Shown: positions 44,549 to 54,800 of the stretch, piece by piece
Layout: each line of letters opens with the position of its first letter
How positions within the stretch are numbered: position 1 is the stretch's first letter
DNA from: Pedobacter sp. R20-19
GTDB taxonomy: Bacteria; Bacteroidota; Bacteroidia; Sphingobacteriales; Sphingobacteriaceae
Length of the DNA: 64,000 nt
Assembly: GCF_000708265.2 (NCBI RefSeq)
Contig: NZ_JCKI01000001.1
Span: forward strand, 682,001 to 746,000
Direction: 5' to 3'
Made by a program: the position numbers and the translations under genes
The notes under the pieces: generated by a model
Told to the model about the DNA's origin: nothing
What the model saw: only the letters and a program-made list of their open reading frames with translations
Database searches by the model: none

Positions 44549-44935
44549 TTATTGTGCGCAAGGGCCATCAGGAATTTCCTTGCTTATTTTTAAAACTTTT
44601 GTAACCACTAATGTAGAATCAAAATCAGCAGAAACAACTGAAGTATCAGATTTTGCAAAATAGCCTTCCAGCTCTACATAAACTGGCTCATATGGTTTTT
44701 CGAAATTGAGATTGCTGTATGACAGTTCCAGATTTTTAACACTATCTGCCACCCAGTATTCACGTCCATCATCACACATGGTAAATGACTTCATTTCCGG
44801 ACCAAAGCTGTATAATCCTTTTACGATTTTGACGTTACTTTCTTCTTCCTTACCGGCTTTCCCGTTTCTGTTACAAGCTGTAACGGCTACTCCAAAGAGT
44901 ACAACAAATACAAATGCCTGTTTAACTAACTTCAT
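44549..44935 (-). CDS. Small lipoprotein, NlpE-like C-terminal domain
   Basis: A 128-residue lipoprotein (signal 1-20, lipobox VAVTAC). The mature part reads VKGLYSFGPEMKSFTMCDDGREYWV and YEPVYVELEGYFAK, a pattern that recalls the OB-fold domain of NlpE and of related heat-shock (HslJ-associated) lipoproteins. Cysteines are at the lipid site, in MCDDG and at the C-terminus (GPCAQ). It starts four bases after the stop of the LolC/E-type permease gene, so it is in that operon. The NlpE link is tentative. Confidence 0.65.
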   Translation of the reverse strand: MKLVKQAFVFVVLFGVAVTACNRNGKAGKEEESNVKIVKGLYSFGPEMKSFTMCDDGREYWVADSVKNLELSYSNLNFEKPYEPVYVELEGYFAKSDTSVVSADFDSTLVVTKVLKISKEIPDGPCAQ

Positions 44936-44939
44936 CCCT

Positions 44940-46169
44940 TTATATCGTTTGATTAATTTGGTCTATCTTTTTAACACTTAAATTTGATGACAAAGCTGAT
45001 GCCAAAAATGAGAAAAATCCTACCGTTACAAAGACCAGAATATAGTCTTTCCATTTAAGGCCAATTGGATAGGATTCCATCAGTAGATTTGCTTCACCCA
45101 TTTTTATAATTCCGTATTTGTGCTGAATGAAATAGAAAATCAGCCCAATGATTAAGCCCAGCACACAACCTGACATGGTAATCATCATGCCTTCAAATAA
45201 GAAAATACGTTTAATCAATTTTTTACTTGCGCCTAAACTGGTTAAAATGGCAATGTCTTTTACCTTATCAATCACCAACATGGTAAGTGAGCCAATAATA
45301 TTAAAAATGGCAATGATCAGTATGAAGGTAAGAATAATATAAACTGCCCATTTTTCTGTATTTAAGATGTGGTAGAGCGATTGGTTTTGTTCTGCCCGGT
45401 TACGTACTTCAAAATCCTTACCGAGCTTCTCTGCCACTTCTTCCTGAAAATGATCCACATCGGTTCCGGCTTGCAGATTGATTTCTATTGTTGATACATT
45501 TTTCTCTTCTCCAAGCAATTCTCTTGCAAAAGCCAGAGGCACAATAATACCATTATCAAATTCTTGCTGTACCTCAAAAACGCCACTTACCCTAATGTTC
45601 TTATTCACAAAATCATCAGTAGGATTTAAGGTATTCACCGCAATCGTTTTTTTAGGTGAAAAAATTTCCATTTCGGTAAACGGATCGAGGGTGTTTACAG
45701 TGAGCTGACTTTGTAGCGTAGAACCAATGACAGCGTTGTATCCATTTTTATCCTGTAAAATGAAGTGGCCTTCTTTTATGGAACTATCCAGTTTACTGTT
45801 TTTTAAATAAGCCAAACTTACGCCTTTCACCATGCCTACGGCTTGCTTTTGGTTGTATTTTAATAATGCATTCTCTTGCAATACCTCTGTGTAGGAGAAA
45901 ACTGCTTTATTTTTTTTAAGCGATGAAAAGTACTTGGTATCTGGATCAAATGTTTTACCCTTTGCCGGAACGATAACGAGTTCTGGTGTCATGGTATCAA
46001 ATAGCCCCAGCACAACTGTTTCCAAGCCATTAAATACAGAAAGAATAATAATCAGTGCTGCACTTCCTACCATTACGCCAACCATTGATATGCCGGATAT
46101 CAGGTTAATGGCATTGGTAGACTTTTTTGCAAACAAGTAACGTTTTGCAATATATAGCGGCGTATTCAC
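44940..46169 (-). CDS. LolC/LolE-type ABC permease (FtsX family)
   Basis: A membrane protein of about 409 residues with the FtsX/MacB architecture: one TM near the N-terminus (GVMVGSAALIIILSVFNGLE), a large periplasmic domain (about 45-265) and three C-terminal TMs. The wording YIAKRYLFAKKSTNAINLISGISM is typical of the LolC/E group, which extracts lipoproteins from the inner membrane with the ATPase LolD; the ATPase gene is not here. GTG at 46169 (giving MNTPLYIAKRYLF) is chosen because family members begin there; the longer frame to 46232 adds a spurious hydrophobic segment. Confidence 0.88.
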   Translation of the reverse strand: MNTPLYIAKRYLFAKKSTNAINLISGISMVGVMVGSAALIIILSVFNGLETVVLGLFDTMTPELVIVPAKGKTFDPDTKYFSSLKKNKAVFSYTEVLQENALLKYNQKQAVGMVKGVSLAYLKNSKLDSSIKEGHFILQDKNGYNAVIGSTLQSQLTVNTLDPFTEMEIFSPKKTIAVNTLNPTDDFVNKNIRVSGVFEVQQEFDNGIIVPLAFARELLGEEKNVSTIEINLQAGTDVDHFQEEVAEKLGKDFEVRNRAEQNQSLYHILNTEKWAVYIILTFILIIAIFNIIGSLTMLVIDKVKDIAILTSLGASKKLIKRIFLFEGMMITMSGCVLGLIIGLIFYFIQHKYGIIKMGEANLLMESYPIGLKWKDYILVFVTVGFFSFLASALSSNLSVKKIDQINQTI

Positions 46170-46256
46170 AGCGGTAAAGATAATTAAAAGGTAGAGGTTT
46201 AAAGTTAAAAGGCTAAAGCTCGTAAATCCCAATACAATAAATGGTTATAAAGCATT

Positions 46257-46898
46257 TTATTTAAAGAAGGGATTATGTTGTTTTTCATAACCAATAGTTG
46301 TTGCCGGACCATGGCCAGGATAGACTGTTGTTTCATTAGGTAAAACGAAAAGCTTCTGTAAAATGTTTTGAATTAATTGCTGATGATTTCCTCCGGGAAG
46401 ATCAGTGCGGCCAATACTCCCCTGGAATAATACATCACCACCCATTAGCGTATGATCTGCCGCGCTGTAAAAGCATAAATGTGCAGGTGAGTGGCCCGGA
46501 GCAAAAATGATAGCAAGTGAACTGTTTCCAAATGTGATCGTATCCTCATCTGTTAAATACCGCTCTGGCAAAGGAGAAACCTGATACCGGGTAAAACCCA
46601 TAGACGGTGCATAACTGGGTACAGCATTTAAAACAGGAAGCTCGCCTTCATGAAATTGAGGCTTTAAGCCATAAGTATCATCGATAAACTTATTGCCAAA
46701 AACATGGTCCAGGTGGCAATGTGTATTTAGCAAAAATACCGGTTTAAGCCCATTATCCTTTATAAAAGAAACCAGTTCATTTTGCTCATATCCATCATAC
46801 ATTCCCGGATCAATAATGACACATTCTTTTGTTTCATCAAATAAAATATAGGTATTCTCGCTATAAGCGTTAAAAGTCAGGGTTTTTACGGTAATCAT
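46257..46898 (-). CDS. MBL-fold hydrolase, glyoxalase II-like
   Basis: A 213-residue metallo-beta-lactamase-fold enzyme with a complete binuclear metal site: NTHCHLDH (HxHxDH), APGHSPAHLCF, GGDVLF and YPGHGPAT. Its length and order of motifs match the YcbL/GloB2-like thioesterases that hydrolyse glutathione-type or other thioesters; since many Bacteroidota lack glutathione, the real substrate is uncertain. It begins seven bases after the gldD stop. Confidence 0.92.
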   Translation of the reverse strand: MITVKTLTFNAYSENTYILFDETKECVIIDPGMYDGYEQNELVSFIKDNGLKPVFLLNTHCHLDHVFGNKFIDDTYGLKPQFHEGELPVLNAVPSYAPSMGFTRYQVSPLPERYLTDEDTITFGNSSLAIIFAPGHSPAHLCFYSAADHTLMGGDVLFQGSIGRTDLPGGNHQQLIQNILQKLFVLPNETTVYPGHGPATTIGYEKQHNPFFK

Positions 46899-46905
46899 AA
46901 GGCTT

Positions 46906-47493
46906 TTAGTTTTTCCACCTGAAGGTGGATATTAACGTGTCAATGTCTTTCTTAATGAAATTAATTACTGGAGCAATTGAATCATAATGAGGGCGTTCAT
47001 TAAAATATAAGGCACCCCTGAAATAATTTTTAGTGCTATCCGTTAAAAAAAACTGAACGGATGAAGCAGTGTTTCCTTCAATTGCGTAATAAATACCATA
47101 AACTTTTCTATCCGGATAGTTGATTAGTTTCTGATCTATGGCACTTGCTTTTATCGTGTGCTTGAAAGCCAGTTTACGGGCATCTTCAACCATTTCATCA
47201 TATTCTTTCTTACCTGAAAAATCGTAGTAGGTGAGGTGTAGAAATCCATTAAACTGTTTAAAGTGTAGATTGTACCAGTATTTTTGAGCATCACGACTTA
47301 TATCTTTTTCAAGGGTAGCATATTTTGGATAAGTAAAACTGAAAGGAACAGGTGCTAAAAGCGGTCGATAAGATTTCTCAGGATATTGAATCCGATAATA
47401 AGCTTTCGGTTTTGGGCTATAATCATTGTTTTGGCAAGCCGAAAAACTTAAAAGCAGAACAAATTGAAAAAGGATAAAGTATATTAATTTCAT
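46906..47493 (-). CDS. gldD: Gliding motility / T9SS-linked lipoprotein GldD
   Basis: A 195-residue lipoprotein (signal 1-20, LLSFSAC) matching GldD: the mature start reads YSPKPKAYYRIQYPEKSYRPL, followed by PFSFTYPKYA, WYNLHFKQFNGFLHLTYYDF and KHTIKASAI. GldD is needed for gliding in Flavobacterium and is also kept in non-motile Bacteroidota, where it is thought to assist the type IX secretion machinery. ATG at 47493 is chosen over 47511 because the signal peptide then starts MKLIYF. Sits between aroE and the MBL hydrolase. Confidence 0.88.
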   Translation of the reverse strand: MKLIYFILFQFVLLLSFSACQNNDYSPKPKAYYRIQYPEKSYRPLLAPVPFSFTYPKYATLEKDISRDAQKYWYNLHFKQFNGFLHLTYYDFSGKKEYDEMVEDARKLAFKHTIKASAIDQKLINYPDRKVYGIYYAIEGNTASSVQFFLTDSTKNYFRGALYFNERPHYDSIAPVINFIKKDIDTLISTFRWKN

Positions 47494-47526
47494 TGTTCTA
47501 CGATTAACCATTAATGGATGCTTAAA

Positions 47527-48276
47527 TTACTGATTCCATATCGCCCAGGCTTTTTCAGCTTGCTGGTGCAACATTTTCAGGCCGTTTTTAATTGTTGCTC
47601 CCTGAGCTGCGGCCTTAGATAGAAACGCTGTTTCTAACGGGTTATAAACCAAGTCGTATGCTAAATGCTGATCTCCGATTTGAGTATAATCAATTTCTGG
47701 AAAAGTCTCCTGATTTGGAGACATGCCCAAAGGTGTGGTGTTAATTAACAATTTATGACTTTCCAGTATCTCTGGTGTAATTTCCGTATATAAAATTGCA
47801 TTATTAACAGGCGTACGCACGACTATCTGGTATTCGATATTGAGTTTTTCCAATACATATTTAACTGCCTTGGCGGCTCCTCCATCTCCAAAAACCAATG
47901 CTTTTGTATGCTGCTGTTGTAATAATGGTGATAAAGATTTTTCGAAACCGAAGGCATCTGTATTATAGCCTTTTAAATGAATTTCGCCTTCAAGTCGGTT
48001 AACACAAATGCAGTTTACGGCACCTATTTTTTCGGCAGCTTCATCTATTTCATTTAAAAAAGGCAACACACTTACCTTATGTGGAATGGTTACATTTAAG
48101 CCGGATAGTGTGGGATTGTTGCTTAATAATTCAGGGAGTGATTGAATATGTTCAATAGGATAAAGCTCATATTGGTGATCAACGATGCCTTCATCTAAAA
48201 ATTTCTCAGTAAAATACTTTTTAGAAAAGGAATGAGATAATGGAAATCCGATTAAGCCGTAAGTTTTCATATTCAA
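47527..48276 (-). CDS. aroE: Shikimate dehydrogenase
   Basis: A 249-residue NADPH enzyme of the shikimate pathway (3-dehydroshikimate to shikimate). The substrate half begins YGLIGFPLSHSFSKKYFTEKF and contains the catalytic lysine in LNVTIPHKVSVLPFL and NTDAFGFEKSL. The NADP half has VFGDGGAAKAVKYVLEKL and the closing LINTTPLGMSP; a C-terminal NGLKMLHQQAEKAW block follows. Short but complete. It is 33 bases before gldD on the same strand. Confidence 0.95.
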   Translation of the reverse strand: MNMKTYGLIGFPLSHSFSKKYFTEKFLDEGIVDHQYELYPIEHIQSLPELLSNNPTLSGLNVTIPHKVSVLPFLNEIDEAAEKIGAVNCICVNRLEGEIHLKGYNTDAFGFEKSLSPLLQQQHTKALVFGDGGAAKAVKYVLEKLNIEYQIVVRTPVNNAILYTEITPEILESHKLLINTTPLGMSPNQETFPEIDYTQIGDQHLAYDLVYNPLETAFLSKAAAQGATIKNGLKMLHQQAEKAWAIWNQ

Positions 48277-48295
48277 ATTAACTCCGTTGCAAATC

Positions 48296-48362
48296 AGGAA
48301 GCAATCTTAAAACGTTAGCAATTAACTTCCGTAATAGATTGCTTCTTGCCTCGCAATAACAA
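48296..48362. repeat. REP-like repeat between comA and aroE
   Basis: GAAGCAATCTT (48299-48309) and AGATTGCTTCTTGCCTCGCAA (first 20 bases from 48337: AGATTGCTTCTTGCCTCGCA) are facing copies of the element seen at 36718-36858, partly decayed. Confidence 0.5.
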
Positions 48363-48368
48363 TATGCG

Positions 48369-49136
48369 TTATTTAGTCTGGTTCAGGAAATAGTCAAAAG
48401 TATCGCCTCTAAGTCCTAAACGTATAGTTTCTAAAGGAATCACTTCTGCAGGTGCAATGTTACCGAGGTTAACGTTTGTACCAATAAGTTTAATAAACCA
48501 AACCTGCTGTTCTTTTTGTGGGGCTTCCCAAATAATGGTTTCTTCAGGAATTTGTGTTAGAATTTCATCTACCAAACCTTCACGTACTTCACCACTGCCA
48601 CGGTAAATCCCTACATTTCCACCTTCACGCGCTTCAGCAATAACTTTCCATGAACCTGCTTCAATTTCTGCCTTCATTAATTTGATCCATTTATATGGCG
48701 CAAATATTTTAGCGGCGTCTTTACTTCCAACTTCAGAAATTACGGTTACCTGTTTTGAAAGCTCAGCGATGAAGCCACATTTCAAATCGTGTTCAATTTC
48801 AATAGAACCATCTGATACTTCGGCATATTCCATTCCGTATTGATCCAGAATGCGTTGATAATCAGAAAACTGGTTACGGATGATAAAGGCCTCGAATAGT
48901 GTTCCTCCAAAATAAGTAGGAATGCCGGCACTTTTATATAAAGCTAATTTTTCTTTAAGGTTTGGTGTAACATGAGATGTTGCCCAACCTAATTTTACGA
49001 TATCTGTATGTACGCCGGCAACTTCGATAAAATCTTCCACCTGGCGAAGGCTTAATCCTTTATCCATAACCATAGTAAGGCCTTTCTGGCGTGGTTTAGC
49101 AGGACGTTCAGGAACGTTTAATAATGGGTAATTCAT
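48369..49136 (-). CDS. comA: Phosphosulfolactate synthase
   Basis: A 255-residue TIM-barrel enzyme that adds sulfite to phosphoenolpyruvate. Family blocks: RPAKPRQKGLTMVMDKGL, DIVKLGWATSH, IPTYFGGTLFEAF, EVSDGSIEI, VISEVGSKDA, KLMKAEIEAGSWKVIAEAREGGNVGIY and GNIAPAEVIPLETIRLGLRGDTF. The enzyme was first described in methanogen coenzyme M synthesis. In a bacterium of this kind sulfolactate or a route to cysteate for sulfonolipids is a reasonable guess; no other gene of such a route is nearby. The spacer to aroE holds a REP-like repeat. Confidence 0.93.
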   Translation of the reverse strand: MNYPLLNVPERPAKPRQKGLTMVMDKGLSLRQVEDFIEVAGVHTDIVKLGWATSHVTPNLKEKLALYKSAGIPTYFGGTLFEAFIIRNQFSDYQRILDQYGMEYAEVSDGSIEIEHDLKCGFIAELSKQVTVISEVGSKDAAKIFAPYKWIKLMKAEIEAGSWKVIAEAREGGNVGIYRGSGEVREGLVDEILTQIPEETIIWEAPQKEQQVWFIKLIGTNVNLGNIAPAEVIPLETIRLGLRGDTFDYFLNQTK

Positions 49137-49196
49137 ATGCGTACAAAAGTGAAAAAAAATTTGAGATTTATTTGTTAAATTTTTCTCAAAAGGTTT

Positions 49197-50606
49197 TTAC
49201 CGGATATATCGGTTTATAACATTGATAATGGCACTGTTATCTTGCAACTGTGGTAAATATTCAAACAAAATATAATGCTTGTCTGGATCAGTTGTTAAAG
49301 CCGTTTCCAGGAAGCCCAATGCATCGGCATAATTCCCAAGCGCAAACAGATAGGCTACCATGCGGTAATAAAGTTCTGCTGCTTCGGGATTATTCTTAAT
49401 GGCTTCAGCCATTGTTTCTGATGCTTCCAGTAATTTACCCTGTTCGTAAAGAACGGTACTAAAATCTAGCCAGGCTTCAATATCTAATGGATTATATTCT
49501 AACACCTTTTCATAGGCCGTAATAGATTCTTCAATCTGGCCCAGTTTGTAATAAGCATCGGCCATGGCAAACCAGAAATCAGGATTTTCGGCCTCTAAAT
49601 CAATTGCTTTTTTATAGAAATGTAACGACTCGAAGTAGCGTTCCTCATGGTTAAGTGTTACACCAATTCCAAACCAGGCATCAGCCATTTTTGGATCCAT
49701 TTTAACCGATTTTTTGTAATAAGACCGGGCCTCATCCATTTTTTCAAGCTTCTCGTAACATTCCCCAATGGCACAATAAGTATCGGCATTGGGTTGCTCA
49801 TACTCGAAAGTTTGCTTGTACACCTCAATGGCCTCATCATATTTATCTAGCTGTACTAAAGCATTGCCTTTGTTAAAATAGGCAGAGCTAAAATCCTCCT
49901 TAATTAAAATCGCGTAATCGTAAGCATCTATCGCCTTTTCGAAAAGATTTAATTTATGGAAACTGTTGCCAAGATTATACCATGCGGCATAAGAATAAGG
50001 GTCGGTATCAATGTATTGCTGATAAAATTTGATGCTTTCTTCTTGTTTATCTAAAACATCATAACAGAAAGCCAGTTCATACAAACCATCCTGGTTTTCC
50101 ATATTTTGTTCTAAACTTAGCTTAATGTAGGTAATGGCGCTTTCATAATCACCCATGCTTTGGTACACGTAAGCCATCTGCAATAAAATTTCGTCTGTAC
50201 TCTCTGCCAAACCTAATGCCTTCTCATAATTTTCCAAGGCCTCACTAAAACGTTCAGTGTTTTGAAAAATATTTCCCCGTAATAAATAAATATCCGGTTC
50301 TGATGGTTCCAGCAATTCGGCTTTTTGTAAAGCCAGAAATGCCTGATCGTGGTTATTGGTTAAAATGTAAAGATGTGCCTGTTTAATTAAAAAAACGGTT
50401 GCGTAAGGATGTTGGTTAACAGCATAATCTACTACCTGTAGCGCCTTAACCGGATCATTTTTTTCAATGTAAAAATCTACAATATACTCAAAGGCGCCAG
50501 CATCAAAAAAATACTGATCCTGATTGCGGATCATCTCCTCGTAGCGCTCTACCGAACGCTGTGCGTCTTCATTGGATTCAAAAAAGAATTCTTCTTCCAT
50601 ATACAA
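49197..50606 (-). CDS. Tetratricopeptide repeat protein
   Basis: A 469-residue cytoplasmic protein without signal peptide, made almost wholly of about 12 TPR units (clear ones: AYVYQSMGDYESAITYIKLSL, AWYNLGNSFHKLNLFEKAIDAY, AYFNKGNALVQLDKYDEAIEVY, ADAWFGIGVTLNHEERYFESL in part). The acidic start (MEEEFFFESNEDAQRS) is unusual. It should serve as a binding scaffold; partners unknown. It precedes comA by 60 bases. A perfect palindrome TGCCAATTGGCA lies just upstream of the start next to a TATCTTTC -7-like element. Confidence 0.88.
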   Translation of the reverse strand: MYMEEEFFFESNEDAQRSVERYEEMIRNQDQYFFDAGAFEYIVDFYIEKNDPVKALQVVDYAVNQHPYATVFLIKQAHLYILTNNHDQAFLALQKAELLEPSEPDIYLLRGNIFQNTERFSEALENYEKALGLAESTDEILLQMAYVYQSMGDYESAITYIKLSLEQNMENQDGLYELAFCYDVLDKQEESIKFYQQYIDTDPYSYAAWYNLGNSFHKLNLFEKAIDAYDYAILIKEDFSSAYFNKGNALVQLDKYDEAIEVYKQTFEYEQPNADTYCAIGECYEKLEKMDEARSYYKKSVKMDPKMADAWFGIGVTLNHEERYFESLHFYKKAIDLEAENPDFWFAMADAYYKLGQIEESITAYEKVLEYNPLDIEAWLDFSTVLYEQGKLLEASETMAEAIKNNPEAAELYYRMVAYLFALGNYADALGFLETALTTDPDKHYILFEYLPQLQDNSAIINVINRYIR

Positions 50607-50951
50607 TTAAATTAAAGAACCGTGCCAATTGGCAGAAAGATACAATATAAGTTTACCAATTAAAATTATTCAATTAAGAAATAATTATTAACATCAGTTG
50701 TTAAAAACCAGGTAAACAACTGAAAATAAAGCTTATTGATCTGATTATGAACTGTGGATAATCAAAATATTTTTTCAACATCGCGGTTCCTTTTCTCTTC
50801 TTATGCAAAAATAGGATTAATTTAATTGGCTAAGGTAATGAAGGGGTCATGAAAAGACAAGGCTGTTTTTTCTTCAATCAAGCTCTGTAATTTGTTTTTT
50901 AAAATGAAACCATGTACAGAATAATAGCCTGTAAACTGGTTTTTATGATCA
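50607..50951. other. Intergenic region upstream of the TPR gene
   Basis: The 345-base gap holds a perfect 12-base palindrome TGCCAATTGGCA at 50623-50634 and, on the minus strand, TATCTTTC at 50642-50635, a near -7 element. Beyond that it is AT-rich without a gene or clear hairpin. Confidence 0.5.
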
Positions 50952-51599
50952 TTATTTTAGGGTATTGTAGAAGTTAAATACCTTGATCAGATCATTTTCT
51001 TGTTTTGGATTGAGCTGCTCATTTTCAATAAATTTTATTACCTGTTTTTTTTTGTCTGCCAAAACTGCGTTTATACTTTTCATGGAAGGGATAAAGTTTT
51101 TAATTATTCCATCCTGATTTGTAAAGTATATGTGGTGCTGAACGTTTTTAGTTACTGTCTTTTTGGTAAACCAATCTTGAGTTTCTTCTTTTTTAACGGT
51201 GTATTTTTTCAATAACGATATTTTGCCCTCAGCAATAATCTTGTAAAAGCCGGCTACATTTTCAGAATTTAATTTGAAGAACACATTTTCCTTCCCTAGC
51301 GAATCCTTCAAGGTGAATGATTGTACCGAATCTTGAATCGCATAAATCTGATCATTTTCAGCGTATTCCAGTTGCTGTGTTGCTAAGTTATATTTCAGGT
51401 TATTTATGGTGAATTCTTTCTGGCTAACTGTTTTTATTTTGCCGCTGGTATAGCTTTCATTGAAATAGGGGCTTCCCTGAACCGAAACTTTAACAACTGA
51501 TTTTAAAAGTGGTTTTGCACTCGATCCTACGGTTACATTTTGTGCAAAAGAATAGTTTGCGATTATCGCGAACAAAAGATAAAGCATAAATTTTTTCAT
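50952..51599 (-). CDS. Secreted hypothetical protein
   Basis: A 215-residue exported protein with a signal peptide (1-19, YSFAQ). The mature part is beta-rich in its first 110 residues (SGKIKTVSQKEFTINNLKYNL) and ends in charged helices (LADKKKQVIKFIENEQLNPKQENDLIKVFNFYN). I recognise no named family, though secreted proteins of this size with a similar N-terminal layout are common in the phylum. It has a 268-base gap to the divergent SusC gene. Confidence 0.6.
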   Translation of the reverse strand: MKKFMLYLLFAIIANYSFAQNVTVGSSAKPLLKSVVKVSVQGSPYFNESYTSGKIKTVSQKEFTINNLKYNLATQQLEYAENDQIYAIQDSVQSFTLKDSLGKENVFFKLNSENVAGFYKIIAEGKISLLKKYTVKKEETQDWFTKKTVTKNVQHHIYFTNQDGIIKNFIPSMKSINAVLADKKKQVIKFIENEQLNPKQENDLIKVFNFYNTLK

Positions 51600-51867
51600 A
51601 TATAGTTTTTGGATTTTAAATGCGCCTTTCGTTTAGTTTCTTCTGTATAAATCTGATTCTGAAATCAAAATTAAAACAAACAGAAATTAAAGCTAAAATA
51701 AGTAGTTTTTAGTGTATGTTTTGTAGTAGATTAATTAATTGCTAAAACATTTTAGTGATATTCTAAGTGCAATTTATATTATTTTAAATATAAGTGTTAA
51801 TTATTTTGATTTAATGGAAGAAAAAACTGTAATTCGGGAATTATTAACTAAAACAAACTAAGAAAAA

Positions 51868-54800
51868 ATGAAAAAACTCGTACTGTGTTTAGTCATGTTT
51901 TTATTTTGTGGCATTATACAAGCAGATGCGCAAAGTAGAAATATTACCGGGAAAGTAGTTGCATCCAATGATGGACTGCCTCTCCCAGGAGTTAGCGTCC
52001 GCGTAAAGGATTCTAAAAAAGCTGCTTCAACCGGATCGGATGGAAAGTTTACCATTAATGCTAACCCAAACGAAGTGCTACAATTTACTTATATCGGTTT
52101 TGTAGCCAAAGAAATTTCGGTTGGTTCAGAATCAAATGTGAACATAAGCCTTGAACCGGATTCCAAGAGTTTAAGTGAGGTTACGATTTCTACCGCTTTG
52201 GGTATTAAACGTAAGCCAAAAGAAATTGGTTATGCTACCCAACAGGTAACAGGTAAATCCTTAACCTCGAGTAAGCCTACAAACCTGGCAACTGGTTTAT
52301 CAGGTAAGGTTGCGGGGTTACAGATCAATCAGGCAAACAATCAAATCGATGCTGGTGATCAGGTAAGAGTAGTGTTGCGTGGAAACAGATCTTTTACCGG
52401 AAACAACCAGGCCCTTTTGGTATTGGATGGGATCATTGTGCCGTTAAGTCAGTTGAACTCAATTAACCCGAATGATATTGATAATGTGAATATCCTAAAG
52501 GGTGCAAATGCTGCAGCACTTTACGGATCAGACGCTTCCAACGGTGTAATTATTGTAAGTACGAAACGGGGATCTTCTGAAGGCGGCAGCATCAGTTATA
52601 CTAATACCACTTTACTAAATCGTTTAAGTTACTTCCCTAAAGAGCAAACCGAATTTGGTGGTGGTACAACCCAGGATGATTTTGGATTTGGACTATATAC
52701 GCCTTTTGAAAATCAAACCTTCGGCGAACGTTTTGATGGAAGTATCAGACCATTGGGTCGTATATTGGAAGATGGTACCTATCAAATGGTTCCCTATACT
52801 TATAAAGAAGGAGAGAAAGAAAGTTTTTTTGAAACCGGTATTGATGAACAAAACGATCTTACTTATTCGGGAGGGAGTGAGAATGGTACCACCTATATTA
52901 ACCTGCAACGTGTGAATAGCAAAGGGTATGTACCAGGTGATAAATCAAACAGAACAGCTATCCGCGTTAACGGCACACGTAAACTTGATAAATTCTTAGC
53001 TGATTATTCTTTTAACTACACACAAAGAAACTATGATAAAAGCACTAATCAGGTGTATAACAATGTGATCAATACGCCGGGTAATGTTCCTTTAACTGAA
53101 TATAGCGATGTAACATCTAAATATGGTAACCCTAACGATTACTATAATGATTATTACAGTAGCCCTTATTTTGGCTTGCAACAAAACCGTAATAATGAGC
53201 GTAGAGATGACTTATTGGGAAATCTATCTTTTACTTATAAACCAGTTGATTGGGTAAGTTTAATGGCAAGAGGCGGTTTTAGCAGTAAGAATACCCAGGG
53301 AAAAAACAAAAACTATGCTTACACCTATTCTGATTTTGCACATGATTCTGGTAAAGCAGCTGCGGCAACGCAATACACCAGATCATCAGTAGGCGATTAT
53401 AATGAATTTGAAAGCAGGTATACCGGAGATTTTCTTGCTACTGCTACTAAAACGTTTAATCAATTTAAGTTTACACTTATTGGTGGTGCACAGGTGATAC
53501 AGAAAAACTATAAATACATGACTCAGTCGGGATCAAATTTAGTGGTTGATAACCTGTTTAACATTAATAACCGTACTGGTGAAATCGTTGGTTCAGAAAC
53601 TGAGCGTAACTCTCGTCAACTGGGTGTGTTTGGAGATATCACAGCCACATACAATGATTACTTAACCATCCACATCTCCGGAAGAAATGACTGGGATTCG
53701 AGATTGGCCAAAAGTAACCGCTCTTTCTTTTATCCGGCAATTGATGCCGCATTAACACTTACCGACGCCATTCCGGCATTAAAAGAAAGTAAGGTCATCA
53801 GTAATCTAAAATCCGTGGAGGGATATCGAAAGTTTATGCTGTACAGATCGATCCTTATAAATTGGTTTCTACAATAAATCCGGCAGGAAACTTTCCTTAC
53901 GGCAGTACCGCAGGTTACTCAATTGATAACGTTGTATACGATCCAAACCTAAAACCTGAGCAAACCATTTCAAAAGAAATTGGCTTTGACATTGGTTTCC
54001 TGAATAATCGCATTACGCTTGAAACTTCTGCCTATTTGCAAAATACAAAAGATCAGGAAATTATCAACGGGATAGATTTATCTGGCACAACAGGTTATAC
54101 CAGTGCCATTATCAATACAGGTGAAGGCGAAAACAAAGGAATTGAGTTTAGCCTGAATGCCGCACCAGTGATTGGCTTATCAAATGGATTTAGATGGAAT
54201 GTAGGGGTAAATTATTCCTACAACACCAATAAAGTATTATCATTATATCAAGGACAAAATCAATTGGGTATAGGCGATAATAACTATATTGTTGTGGGCC
54301 AGAGTTTTCCTTCATTGCAAGTGAGCACTTATCAAACAGATCCTGAAGGACGTGTAATTGTAGATGCAAATACTGGATTACCACTTTCTAACCCGATTAA
54401 TAAAGATTTCGGACAAACCAACCCAAGTAGTGTTTTAGGGATTAACACCAGTTTCACCTTTAAAAACTTCACTTTATCTGGTGTAGCAGAATACCGGAGT
54501 GGAAATGTTTTTTACAACAGTTTCGCCAGTACACTTGATTTTGCAGGGATTAGTTATACTTCTGCTCAGGCCGGACGTGAACGTTTCATTTATCCTAATT
54601 CAGTTATTCAAACCTCACCAGGCGTATTTGTGCCAAACACCAACACCACTACTATAAACGGGAATGGTTCATTTTGGGCTGACGGTATTCGTACCAATAC
54701 GGCTTCTAACTACGTAATGAGTGCTGCATTCTGGAAAATCAGAGAGCTTTCCCTGGCTTATCAGGTGCCAACACAATGGTTACAAAGCAGAGCTAAATTC

